Shown: positions 1-5,017 of the stretch, piece after piece
Layout of the letters: each line of letters opens with the position of its first letter
Position numbering within the stretch: the first letter of the stretch is position 1
Assembly (NCBI GenBank): GCA_030634605.1
Contig: DAOWAK010000135.1
Span: forward strand, 1 to 5,017
Source of the DNA: Sedimentisphaerales bacterium
GTDB lineage: Bacteria > Planctomycetota > Phycisphaerae > Sedimentisphaerales > SM23-30
Length of the DNA: 5,017 nucleotides
Reading direction: 5' to 3'
Program-made: the position numbers and the translations under genes
The notes under the pieces: model-generated
The model's input: the letters and a program-made list of their open reading frames with translations, nothing else
Told to the model about the DNA's origin: nothing
The model's database searches: none

Positions 1-701
1 AGGCCTGCGGTGCTTCCATCCTGACTTTCGGGCACGCTTTTGGCGCTTACTCCGCTTTCGGTAACCGCTTGGATGAATTCCTCAACCACGCCGAAGCAGA
101 AGGCAAATCCACCGCCGAAATGGCCAAGCTGCTCGTCCAGGGCAACCTCAACGATGAGTCTCTGGGTGTCTCCAGCCTGATGCTCAAGGATCCCGCCGCC
201 CAACGCATGATCGCTCACGCCGAAAAACTCGGCGTGGCCGGAAAAAACATCGCCTTCATGAAAGAGATCGTCGCCGCCGCTCAGGAAGCTTCTTCCGAAC
301 CGGTCGATATCGACATGCTCGGCGCCACCGGCGCGGTAATGATGGACCTCGGCTTCTCGCCCGAAGCCACCTGGGCCATCCTGGCCGTCACCCGCTCTTT
401 CGCTGCCGGCGCTCATTTCATCGAGGAAGTCGAGCGCGAAGTCACCGAGAATGGCCACACCCGTCTCGGTCAGGCCCTGACTCCCAAAGACCTCTACGAC
501 GGCCCGGAAGATCGCCCGGTCCCCTCACGTGAAGAACGGGACAAAAACGCCCAGCCGGCTCAGACCCACACCACCGAAGAATGGAAACAGGCTTTCCAGG
601 AACGCCAGAAAACCTATGGCACCGGCTACCGCATCCATGAAGAAACCGAAGATCCCAGCAAAAAAACCGGCATCAAAAGCGTGGGCAAAAAACTTGATTA
701 A
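1..701 (+). CDS. Citrate synthase/citryl-CoA lyase-fold protein, 3' part (partial)
   Basis: The frame is open from the window edge (codons from position 3) to TAA at 699-701, so the 5' end lies outside; the TTG at 69 is an internal codon, because the 22 codons before it already read as family sequence. About 232 residues are visible. The text resembles the C-terminal half of citryl-CoA lyases and the lyase domain of ATP-citrate lyase: GHAFGAYSAFGNRLDEF near the start, then KDPAAQRMIAHAEKLGVAG, then GAVMMDLGFSPEA, a TRSFAAGAHFIEEVERE helix and DLYDGPEDRPVP near the end. Family members cleave or form citryl-CoA-like thioesters. Oddly, the usual GHP/GHR histidine motif ahead of the DP-A-R segment reads LGVSS, and the usual VDG aspartate motif reads MLG, so two classical catalytic residues seem absent. 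A polar, lysine-rich tail of about 60 residues follows the fold. Fold assignment is fairly firm; activity is open. It may be co-transcribed with the downstream acylating dehydrogenase. Confidence 0.75.
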   Translation, partial: ACGASILTFGHAFGAYSAFGNRLDEFLNHAEAEGKSTAEMAKLLVQGNLNDESLGVSSLMLKDPAAQRMIAHAEKLGVAGKNIAFMKEIVAAAQEASSEPVDIDMLGATGAVMMDLGFSPEATWAILAVTRSFAAGAHFIEEVEREVTENGHTRLGQALTPKDLYDGPEDRPVPSREERDKNAQPAQTHTTEEWKQAFQERQKTYGTGYRIHEETEDPSKKTGIKSVGKKLD

Positions 702-724
702 CCTGGCCCAATCAATTGGGTTAA
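698..724 (+). terminator. Weak hairpin overlapping the stop codon
   Basis: CCCAA (707-711) and TTGGG (716-720) form a 5-bp stem with a TCAA loop. TTAA on each side (698-701, 721-724) could extend it past a bulge. No T-run follows, so it is at best a weak or Rho-assisted terminator, and transcription probably continues into the next gene. Confidence 0.25.
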
Positions 725-826
725 GGGTACCTCTAATAATTCCTGTAGGATGGGCTTTAGCCCATGCTGAGTCGTTGCAATCGACGTTTTGATAAGCAAA
801 AAATCGATTTTTAGAGGTTCCCTTAA
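721..826. mobile_element. MITE-like element with 16-bp terminal inverted repeats
   Basis: The left end TTAAGGGTACCTCTAA (721-736) is the reverse complement of the right end TTAGAGGTTCCCTTAA (811-826) at 15 of 16 positions. The unit is 106 bp and has no coding capacity, as expected of a miniature inverted-repeat element mobilised in trans by a transposase. The outermost TTAA at each end could be a 4-bp target duplication rather than part of the repeat. Some IS5-family elements make 4-bp duplications of a similar kind, but the parent element cannot be identified here. The interior carries a smaller palindrome (750-765). It sits between the lyase-like gene and the dehydrogenase gene. It could instead be an inert intergenic palindromic repeat. 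Confidence 0.5.
750..785. repeat. Internal palindromes of the MITE-like unit
   Basis: ATGGGCT (750-756) and AGCCCAT (759-765) are exact inverted repeats separated by TT. A second small inverted repeat follows, GTCG (771-774) with CGAC (782-785) around TTGCAAT. Sequences of the type TGTAGGATGGGCTTTAGCCC look like dispersed intergenic repeats, but copy number in this genome cannot be judged from one window. Confidence 0.5.
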
Positions 827-864
827 AACGTTAGACGTAAAATTAAGTAATCTTTTTCAATCAG

Positions 865-886
865 GGCAGCCGGGCTTGCGGCTGCC
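865..886 (+). promoter_or_regulatory. GC-rich hairpin just upstream of the dehydrogenase RBS
   Basis: GGCAGCCG (865-872) and CGGCTGCC (879-886) form a perfect 8-bp stem with the 6-nt loop GGCTTG. It ends six bases before the GGAGGT ribosome binding site. No T-run follows, so it is not a classical terminator. It may shape translation start or mRNA stability of the dehydrogenase, or may simply be another intergenic palindrome. The structure is seen directly; any role is inferred. Confidence 0.4.
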
Positions 887-892
887 GCAGAC

Positions 893-898
893 GGAGGT
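893..898 (+). promoter_or_regulatory. Ribosome binding site GGAGGT fixing the dehydrogenase start
   Basis: GGAGGT lies ten bases ahead of ATG 909. The same frame is open back to 789, but that extension runs through the inverted-repeat element and does not read like protein of this family, so ATG 909 is the start. Confidence 0.85.
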
Positions 899-908
899 AA
901 AAACGAAT

Positions 909-2297
909 ATGGAAGATAATATCCAGGAAATGTACAAAAAGGCCCGCAAGGCTTTCGAAATTATCGAGTATTGGCCTCAGGAAAAGGTCGATGAGATGGT
1001 CCTGGCCGTCGGGTACGAGTGGTCCAAGGAATCAACCGCCAAGGAACTGGCCCGTTTAGCGGTCGATGAATCCGGAATTGGCGTTTACGAAGACAAAGTT
1101 GGCAAAATTCAGTCCAAAACCAAGGGGTCGCTCTGGGACATGCGTAATGCCAAAACCTGCGGGATCGTGGAAGAGCTTCCCGAAATCGGCATCGTCAAAT
1201 TCGCCAAACCCATCGGTGTCATCGCCAACGTCGTGCCTTGTACCAATCCGGAATCCACCGTTTGCGCTCTGGGCGTCAACATTCTCAAAACTCGTAACGC
1301 CCAGATCGTAACGCCTCACCCCCGTACCCAAAAGTCCACCTATCGCACCGCCGAAATCGGTCGAGCGGCCCTCAAAAAAATCGGTGCTCCCGAAGACCTC
1401 ATCCAGTGCATCAAGAACACCAGCAAGGAAAAAACCCGGGAACTGATGAATTGTTGTGATTTCGCCGTCGCCACCGGTGGCGACGCCCTGGTCAAGGTCG
1501 TTTACGAAGCCGGCAAACCCGCCCACACCGTTGGCGCCGGGAACGTCGTCTCGGTCGTTGACGAAACCGTCGATCTCAAAGCCACCGCCGCCAAAATCAT
1601 CAAATCCAAATGTGCCAACAACTCCGCTTCCTGCTCCTCCGAAAACGCCATAGCCATTGAAGCTAGCGTTTACGATGAAATGATCGAGTGCCTCAAGGGC
1701 GAAGGGGGCTACCTGTGCACCACCGAAGAACGGGAAAAACTCCGCGGTTACATGTGGCCCGACGGGCACAGCCTCAATCGCGACGTCGTCGCCAAACCGG
1801 CACCCATTATCGCCGAAGCCGCCGGCATCTCCGTTCCCGAAGGCACCCGCTTCATCATGGTGCTCGGCGAAAAACCCGGCCCCGAAGACCGCTTCAGCGG
1901 CGAGAAAATCTCTCCCGTCCTGACCGTCTGGAAATGGACCGACTTCAGCGAAATGGTCGAACGCATGAAGCTCATGCACAAGTTCAGCGGCGAAGGCCAT
2001 TCCGCCTCGATACACAGCAGCAACCGCGAACGTCAACTCGAACTGGGTCTCAAAGCCAACGTCGGTCGCGTCAACTGCAACATGCCCCACGCCATGGCCA
2101 ACAGCGGCAGCTGGTTCAACGGCCAGCCCTTCACCGACACCCTCGGCTGCGGCACCTGGGCGGGCAACATGACCAGCGACAACATCAACTGGCGGCAATT
2201 CCTTAATTACACCTGGCTTTCCGTACCCACTAAGGAATGCGTTCCGACCGATGAAGAAATTTTCGGATCATACTTCGAAAAATGGGGCCGCGACTAA
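909..2297 (+). CDS. CoA-acylating aldehyde dehydrogenase (SauS/SucD/EutE-like)
   Basis: A complete 462-residue protein starts at ATG 909 behind a good ribosome binding site. The family interconverts an aldehyde and its acyl-CoA with NAD(P) through a cysteine thioester. Visible marks are PCTNPEST (110-117), the ATGG nucleotide-binding turn (188-191), HTVGAGN (206-212), the catalytic cysteine C242 in NNSASCSSEN, and the C-terminal LGCGTWAGN (412-420) and NWRQFLNYT (427-435) blocks typical of acylating enzymes such as the AdhE N-terminal domain. Length and the SCSSEN block fit acylating sulfoacetaldehyde dehydrogenase (SauS) and succinate-semialdehyde dehydrogenase (SucD) best, yet the substrate cannot be fixed. 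No microcompartment-targeting peptide is evident at the N-terminus, which begins MEDNIQEMYKKARKAFE, so a soluble cytoplasmic enzyme is likely. It has unusually many cysteines for the family, including a CC pair at 182-183. Its upstream neighbour is a citryl-CoA lyase-like protein, so the two may act on the same CoA thioester. Confidence 0.9.
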   Translation: MEDNIQEMYKKARKAFEIIEYWPQEKVDEMVLAVGYEWSKESTAKELARLAVDESGIGVYEDKVGKIQSKTKGSLWDMRNAKTCGIVEELPEIGIVKFAKPIGVIANVVPCTNPESTVCALGVNILKTRNAQIVTPHPRTQKSTYRTAEIGRAALKKIGAPEDLIQCIKNTSKEKTRELMNCCDFAVATGGDALVKVVYEAGKPAHTVGAGNVVSVVDETVDLKATAAKIIKSKCANNSASCSSENAIAIEASVYDEMIECLKGEGGYLCTTEEREKLRGYMWPDGHSLNRDVVAKPAPIIAEAAGISVPEGTRFIMVLGEKPGPEDRFSGEKISPVLTVWKWTDFSEMVERMKLMHKFSGEGHSASIHSSNRERQLELGLKANVGRVNCNMPHAMANSGSWFNGQPFTDTLGCGTWAGNMTSDNINWRQFLNYTWLSVPTKECVPTDEEIFGSYFEKWGRD

Positions 2298-2349
2298 GCT
2301 CGCTAACCCGTTAGAACAAAAAGACACATAACTTTTAAGTTCTATTCAT

Positions 2350-2390
2350 AAAAAAACTGCTTCGCGGGTCAACCGTGGGGCAGTTTTTTT
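2350..2390. terminator. Bidirectional intrinsic terminator
   Basis: Positions 2350-2367 pair with 2373-2390 over 18 bp (three G-T wobbles) around the 5-nt loop GTCAA. The lower stem is A7 on the left and T7 on the right, the upper stem is CTGC/GCAG then CGCGG/CCGTG. The T-run serves the dehydrogenase ending at 2297. On the other strand the A-run becomes a T-run that could serve the converging gene remnant ending at 2443. Confidence 0.9.
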
Positions 2391-2442
2391 AATCTTGAGT
2401 TTTCGCCGAAACCGCTCAGCTTTTTTCTCGCCGAATAGCCGC

Positions 2443-2855
2443 CTATGGTTCCGGCCAGTATCTTTCCGTAATCACCTTGTTTTTGGTATAAAAATCAATC
2501 ACCGACCTGCTCTGGGCCTTGATGTCCGCGAACAGCGATTCCTTCATCCCGCCAAACGGCAGATAAGCCACCGGCGCCGGAATCCCCACATTCACCCCGA
2601 TCATCCCGCACAAAGTCTCCAGCTTGAACTTCCGCGTCCAGTAGCCGTTCTGAGTGTAAATCGAAGCTCCGTTGCCGTAGCCACAATCACTTCCCGCGCC
2701 GCCGCCTCGATCGCACTGTCCACCGCCGCCCCGGTCGATAACGGACATTGACCAATCACCTCACCGGTCGAAGGATTCTCCACATCCAGCCATCCATCAT
2801 TCTCCGGCTCAACCCACTGACCGCCCACGTAATTTTGCACCTTTTTCAAGCTCAT
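2443..2855 (-). pseudogene. mmsA: Methylmalonate-semialdehyde dehydrogenase remnant with large internal deletion
   Basis: MmsA/IolA-type enzymes oxidise (methyl)malonate semialdehyde to propionyl- or acetyl-CoA in valine, inositol or beta-alanine breakdown. ATG 2855 starts a normal N-terminus: VQNYVGGQWVEPEND, then DVENPSTGEVIGQCPLS, up to EAAARE at about residue 55. The reading then switches, without any intervening family sequence, to the C-terminal end in another frame: CGYGNGASIYTQNG, CGMIGVNVGIPAPVAYLPFG, GGMKESLFADIKAQ and ITERYWPEP, ending at TAG 2445-2443. The join lies near 2684-2695. Against a usual length of about 490-500 residues, some 360 codons are missing, including most of the NAD-binding domain and the catalytic cysteine. 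Translation from ATG 2855 runs past the join in the wrong frame and stops at 2601, giving an 84-residue product. The preserved reading of both ends suggests a recent loss. An assembly collapse is a possible alternative. Confidence 0.9.
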
Positions 2856-2859
2856 CAAG

Positions 2860-2864
2860 CCTCC
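2860..2864 (-). promoter_or_regulatory. Ribosome binding site GGAGG of the mmsA remnant
   Basis: CCTCC on the + strand reads GGAGG on the - strand, four bases before ATG 2855. The translation start of the broken gene is therefore still intact, so a short truncated peptide could be made. Confidence 0.7.
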
Positions 2865-2914
2865 AAAATCTTTTACTGCAGTTACTCACCTGCGCATCCA
2901 GCATCTCGCTGTAG

Positions 2915-2931
2915 GGCGGGCCGTGCCCGCC
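2915..2931. repeat. GC palindrome GGCGGGC-CGT-GCCCGCC
   Basis: A perfect 7-bp inverted repeat (2915-2921 with 2925-2931) around CGT, preceded by GTAG. It lies upstream of the mmsA remnant. It looks like a dispersed REP-type unit; no T-run accompanies it. Confidence 0.55.
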
Positions 2932-2970
2932 ATTTTCCGGTTTCAATCCCTCATCATTTCAGTGTTTGTC

Positions 2971-2990
2971 ATTCCCGCGAAAGCGGGAAT
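2971..2990. repeat. dRS3-like palindrome ATTCCC-N8-GGGAAT
   Basis: ATTCCCGC (2971-2978) pairs with GCGGGAAT (2983-2990) around a GAAA tetraloop. The ATTCCC-N8-GGGAAT pattern matches the neisserial dRS3 consensus, and similar GTCATTCCCGCGAAAGCGG repeats occur in many unrelated bacteria. Here it is an intergenic repeat without visible coding role. Confidence 0.65.
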
Positions 2991-3023
2991 CCAGTTCTTA
3001 AACCTTCATGCCCTTAATGATCT

Positions 3024-3059
3024 TCATGGTAAAAATCTTGTCATCCTGTAAAAATTCTT
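3024..3059. repeat. Degenerate tandem repeat, two units of 17-19 bp
   Basis: TCATGGTAAAAATCTTG (3024-3040) is followed directly by the related TCATCCTGTAAAAATTCTT (3041-3059). It lies in the spacer between the HAD gene and the mmsA remnant, with no plausible reading frame. Confidence 0.4.
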
Positions 3060-3065
3060 TCGATC

Positions 3066-3100
3066 ATTCGTCATTGATTCGTCATTCTGGTTTCGTCATT
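3066..3100. repeat. Three short direct repeats of TTCGTCATT type
   Basis: ATTCGTCATT occurs at 3066-3075 and 3077-3086, and TTTCGTCATT at 3091-3100. The last copy overlaps the stop codon of the HAD gene, so the repeat track begins exactly at the end of that reading frame. Confidence 0.5.
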
Positions 3101-3809
3101 CGTTATTAGTAAATACCTTCTCCAATTCCAGCAACTCCTCCAAACTACTAATAACCGGTACCGCCGACTCCACGTCAGGCCAGTTCCGCGCCACCGAATG
3201 ATGCTTCAGCCACAACGCCTTCATCCCCGCCGCCGTTGCCCCTTCAATATCGTTGCGATAGTCGTCACCCACATAAACCCCCTCAGCCGCCGCCACCTTC
3301 AAGTGCTCCAGACACGTCGCAAACGCCTCAGCGTTCGGCTTGGCGGGAACCCCTCCTTCACCAGCCACCACCACCACCTCAAAAAACTCCTCCAGCTCCG
3401 GAAACAAACTGATTCGATGCTCGTTCTCGCTCCTTTGCCCCTGCGTATTCGTCACCAGCGCTAACTTGTAACGCTTCTGCAATTCTCCCAGAACACCCAC
3501 AGTTTCATCGAATACCCGCGTCAAATCCTTCACTGTCTGCCAGTATTCCTGCTCCCACTGCCCCAGCTTTTCCATATCCGCCTGCCGACAGAAAAACCAG
3601 TAAACTTCTTCCCAGATTTTCACCCGTGACAGCTTCGATCGTGCATGAAATTTCCGTCGAATCTTGCGATACCCCTTCAAAAATTCGTCCTTATCGGTAA
3701 ACGCCAGATCCGCAAAAATTTTCGCCTGAGCCTTCTTCTCCGCCCGACGGAAACCATCCGCCGAATCCACCAGCGTTTGGCCAAAATCAAACACTACCGC
3801 TTTAAACAT
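3096..3809 (-). CDS. HAD-superfamily hydrolase (helical cap, subfamily I)
   Basis: A complete 237-residue protein from ATG 3809 to TGA 3098-3096. HAD enzymes use an aspartate nucleophile for phosphoryl transfer or, less often, dehalogenation. The motifs are in order: motif I FDFGQTLVDS with nucleophile D8, a helical cap of roughly residues 15-95, motif II LALVTNTQG with T120, motif III PAKPNAEAF with K157, and motif IV VYVGDDYRNDIEGATAAGM with D182/D183 and D187. Length and cap type fit the phosphoglycolate phosphatase/haloacid dehalogenase branch. The residue two after the nucleophile, normally an aspartate in phosphatases, is glycine (G10), so the general acid/base may be missing or replaced. 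The frame is open upstream to 3983, but that stretch crosses an inverted repeat and lacks protein character, so ATG 3809 with GGAG upstream is preferred. The substrate is unknown. It lies 190 bp downstream of a metallophosphoesterase gene in the same direction. Confidence 0.88.
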   Translation of the reverse strand: MFKAVVFDFGQTLVDSADGFRRAEKKAQAKIFADLAFTDKDEFLKGYRKIRRKFHARSKLSRVKIWEEVYWFFCRQADMEKLGQWEQEYWQTVKDLTRVFDETVGVLGELQKRYKLALVTNTQGQRSENEHRISLFPELEEFFEVVVVAGEGGVPAKPNAEAFATCLEHLKVAAAEGVYVGDDYRNDIEGATAAGMKALWLKHHSVARNWPDVESAVPVISSLEELLELEKVFTNNE

Positions 3810-3814
3810 GGATA

Positions 3815-3818
3815 CTCC
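3815..3818 (-). promoter_or_regulatory. Ribosome binding site GGAG fixing the HAD start
   Basis: CTCC on the + strand reads GGAG on the - strand, five bases before ATG 3809. This supports starting at MFKAVVFDFG, where the HAD family normally begins, rather than at an upstream start. Confidence 0.7.
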
Positions 3819-3925
3819 GTAATTCCCCATTCCAGACCGGTATTTTATCACTTTCCCGTCTGCCCCGCCACAGTTCCTGGAAACGATCATTTGAACATTT
3901 GCTGGCCACTTTCCCCCAAGGGTGG

Positions 3926-3949
3926 CATGCTCAAGGGTACTTGAGCATG
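3926..3949. repeat. Perfect 10-bp inverted repeat CATGCTCAAG-GGTA-CTTGAGCATG
   Basis: CATGCTCAAG (3926-3935) and CTTGAGCATG (3940-3949) are exact reverse complements around GGTA. It lies 50 bp past the metallophosphoesterase stop and about 115 bp before the HAD start. No T-run follows on either strand, so it is not an obvious intrinsic terminator. It could be a REP-type repeat, an mRNA 3'-end stabiliser or an operator. Confidence 0.6.
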
Positions 3950-3999
3950 ATTTCGCCGGAATCCTGTCATTAGACCTGACCATTACTGACGGCGTATCG

Positions 4000-5017
4000 C
4001 TATTTCCCCTTACCTTTCACTCGCACCCGAATACTGCCGTCCCATTTGTCAGTCTCGTATTCAAAGTTTAGCCACAGCGCCGGAGCAATCGGCACCAGCC
4101 AGGCCTTGCTTTGCTTCATGTCGCGCTTGGCCTTTGCCAAAAACTTAACCTGAACCTTCTCGTTCGGGCCAATTACCACCGACTGTTTCGGCTCACTTAT
4201 CTGATAGTCTTCCGAGCCAAAAATCAATTCCAGATCAAGCCTGACCTCGCTTTTAGCCGTGGGCAGTGAAATGTCACAAAATACCCAGAACGGCTCCCCC
4301 TCCGCCGCCAACGGCTTGGCTACCACCGGACAGCGTTGCAGGCCCTGATGCAGTAAAATATGCTCCAGCGGCACCGTCTCCGCAACGTACTGCGGATCCA
4401 GCTGCCCCTGGCTCTTGGAAACCGTCAGACTGTCGATTACTTTCCCATCAATATTTATCTGCTGCATGGTTAGCAGATCACCTTTTATCTCGAACAGACA
4501 AAAATGAAATTCCTGGTTGGCCGCAATGTGAAATTCCCCCGCATGGGGTTCATACATCGGTGCCCCGCCCCCGCCGCTGGTAATCGAGGTCAAATATTTC
4601 ATCGAACCTTCATCCCCCGACGCCAAAGGCCGAAACCGTTCATACATGTGCGAATGACCCACTATCAGAAAATCCACCCCCGCCCCCAGAATTTTCCCCA
4701 GCGAGTTCGGATAACCCCACATCGAATCATGGCCCCCAAAATTCAAACAGGGAGTATGAAACGTAACAAAATTCCATCTCGCCCCGCTTCCCTCAAAATA
4801 CCCCGCCATCAATCCCAGCAGCTCATCGGTCCTCGCCACATACTGATCGCCGCTCCAGTACCGCGGCGGCCCGTAATTGAATCCAAAATGATTATTCTCG
4901 CCCGGCGCCATCATCAGCTTTTCAAAATAACCCTGCGAACTTTTATCATGGTTGCCCTTGGCTGCGTAGATCGGCACCGTCTCGGCCAATCCCCGGATCG
5001 GATCAAAAAACTGCTCC
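4000..5017 (-). CDS. Metallophosphoesterase, purple acid phosphatase-like (partial, 5' end outside window)
   Basis: The frame is open from the window edge (first full codon 5016-5014) to TAG 4002-4000. About 338 residues are visible, and the true start lies beyond 5017; the TTG at 4989 is internal. Calcineurin-type metallophosphoesterases use two metal ions to cleave phosphomono- or diesters. Visible metal-site motifs, numbered from the window edge, are AAKGNHDK with GNHD at 21-24, VTFHTP with FHTP at 86-89, and GHSHMYERF at about 120-128. GHxHxYER is the form seen in purple acid phosphatase-like members. The first metal motifs (GDxH or GDxxY type) lie off the window. A glycine-rich turn TSGGGGAPMYEP follows. 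The last 120-130 residues look beta-rich and have no motif I recognise; they may be an added domain. Export cannot be judged without the N-terminus. Confidence 0.85.
   Translation of the reverse strand, partial: EQFFDPIRGLAETVPIYAAKGNHDKSSQGYFEKLMMAPGENNHFGFNYGPPRYWSGDQYVARTDELLGLMAGYFEGSGARWNFVTFHTPCLNFGGHDSMWGYPNSLGKILGAGVDFLIVGHSHMYERFRPLASGDEGSMKYLTSITSGGGGAPMYEPHAGEFHIAANQEFHFCLFEIKGDLLTMQQINIDGKVIDSLTVSKSQGQLDPQYVAETVPLEHILLHQGLQRCPVVAKPLAAEGEPFWVFCDISLPTAKSEVRLDLELIFGSEDYQISEPKQSVVIGPNEKVQVKFLAKAKRDMKQSKAWLVPIAPALWLNFEYETDKWDGSIRVRVKGKGK

Noticed and set aside
831..864. Promoter in the AT-rich leader of the dehydrogenase (TAAAAT at 838-843)
   Set aside because: No -35-like hexamer lies at a fitting distance, so the match to a -10 box alone is not enough.
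789..908. N-terminal extension of the acylating dehydrogenase by 40 residues
   Set aside because: It runs through the right end of the inverted-repeat element and the leader hairpin, and the strong ribosome binding site points to ATG 909.
1056..2198. Long open frame of 380 codons on the - strand opposite the dehydrogenase
   Set aside because: It is a composition shadow: the + strand gene has strong C-ending codons, and the antisense product is a Gly/Phe/Asp-rich text without any family motif.
1688..2206. Arg/Gln-rich + strand frame inside the dehydrogenase gene
   Set aside because: It is an overlapping frame of a clearly coding gene and shows only low-complexity composition.
2395..3017. Two + strand open frames opposite and beside the mmsA remnant
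   Set aside because: Both read as antisense of the remnant or as translated repeats, rich in His/Arg/Ser, with no start signal of note.
2911..3100. CRISPR array
   Set aside because: The repeats are of different kinds, too short, and not separated by regular unique spacers.
723..3940. Shared AAGGGTAC at 723-730 and 3933-3940 as a sign of one repeat family
   Set aside because: Eight bases in common without matching flanks are too little to claim relationship.
3810..3983. N-terminal extension of the HAD hydrolase by 58 residues
   Set aside because: It crosses the 10-bp inverted repeat, has no family similarity, and MFKAVVFDFG at 3809 is the normal beginning of a HAD protein with its own GGAG site.

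Overview
The window looks like chromosomal DNA from a Gram-negative bacterium of moderate to high GC, with strongly C-ending codons and many short palindromic repeats between genes. The organism cannot be named from this sequence. The repeat-rich spacers and enzyme mix would suit an environmental anaerobe or a member of the PVC group, but that is a weak guess.

Left part (1-2390, + strand): the 3' end of a citrate synthase/citryl-CoA lyase-fold protein is followed, after a 207-bp spacer, by a complete CoA-acylating aldehyde dehydrogenase of the SauS/SucD/EutE type (909-2297). The lyase-like protein appears to have lost two of the usual catalytic residues. The spacer holds a 106-bp unit with near-perfect 16-bp terminal inverted repeats (721-826), which resembles a non-autonomous miniature mobile element, and a GC-rich hairpin just ahead of the dehydrogenase ribosome binding site. 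An 18-bp hairpin flanked by A and T tracts (2350-2390) closes the gene and can act as a terminator in both directions.

Middle part (2391-3095): on the - strand is the wreck of a methylmalonate-semialdehyde dehydrogenase gene. Its first 55 codons, with an intact ribosome binding site, are joined out of frame to its last 80 or so codons. About 360 codons, including the catalytic cysteine, are gone. Between it and the next gene lie at least four kinds of short repeat: a GC palindrome, a dRS3-like ATTCCC-N8-GGGAAT palindrome, a degenerate tandem repeat and CGTCATT-type direct repeats.

Right part (3096-5017, - strand): a HAD-superfamily hydrolase (3096-3809) lies downstream of the 3' part of a metallophosphoesterase resembling purple acid phosphatases (4000 to beyond the window end). 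A 190-bp spacer with a perfect 10-bp inverted repeat separates them. Both enzymes probably cleave phosphate esters, but their substrates cannot be read from the sequence.

The most promising lead for new biology is the pairing of the degenerate citryl-CoA lyase-like protein with the acylating aldehyde dehydrogenase. Both would handle CoA thioesters. What lies upstream of position 1 is needed to judge this.
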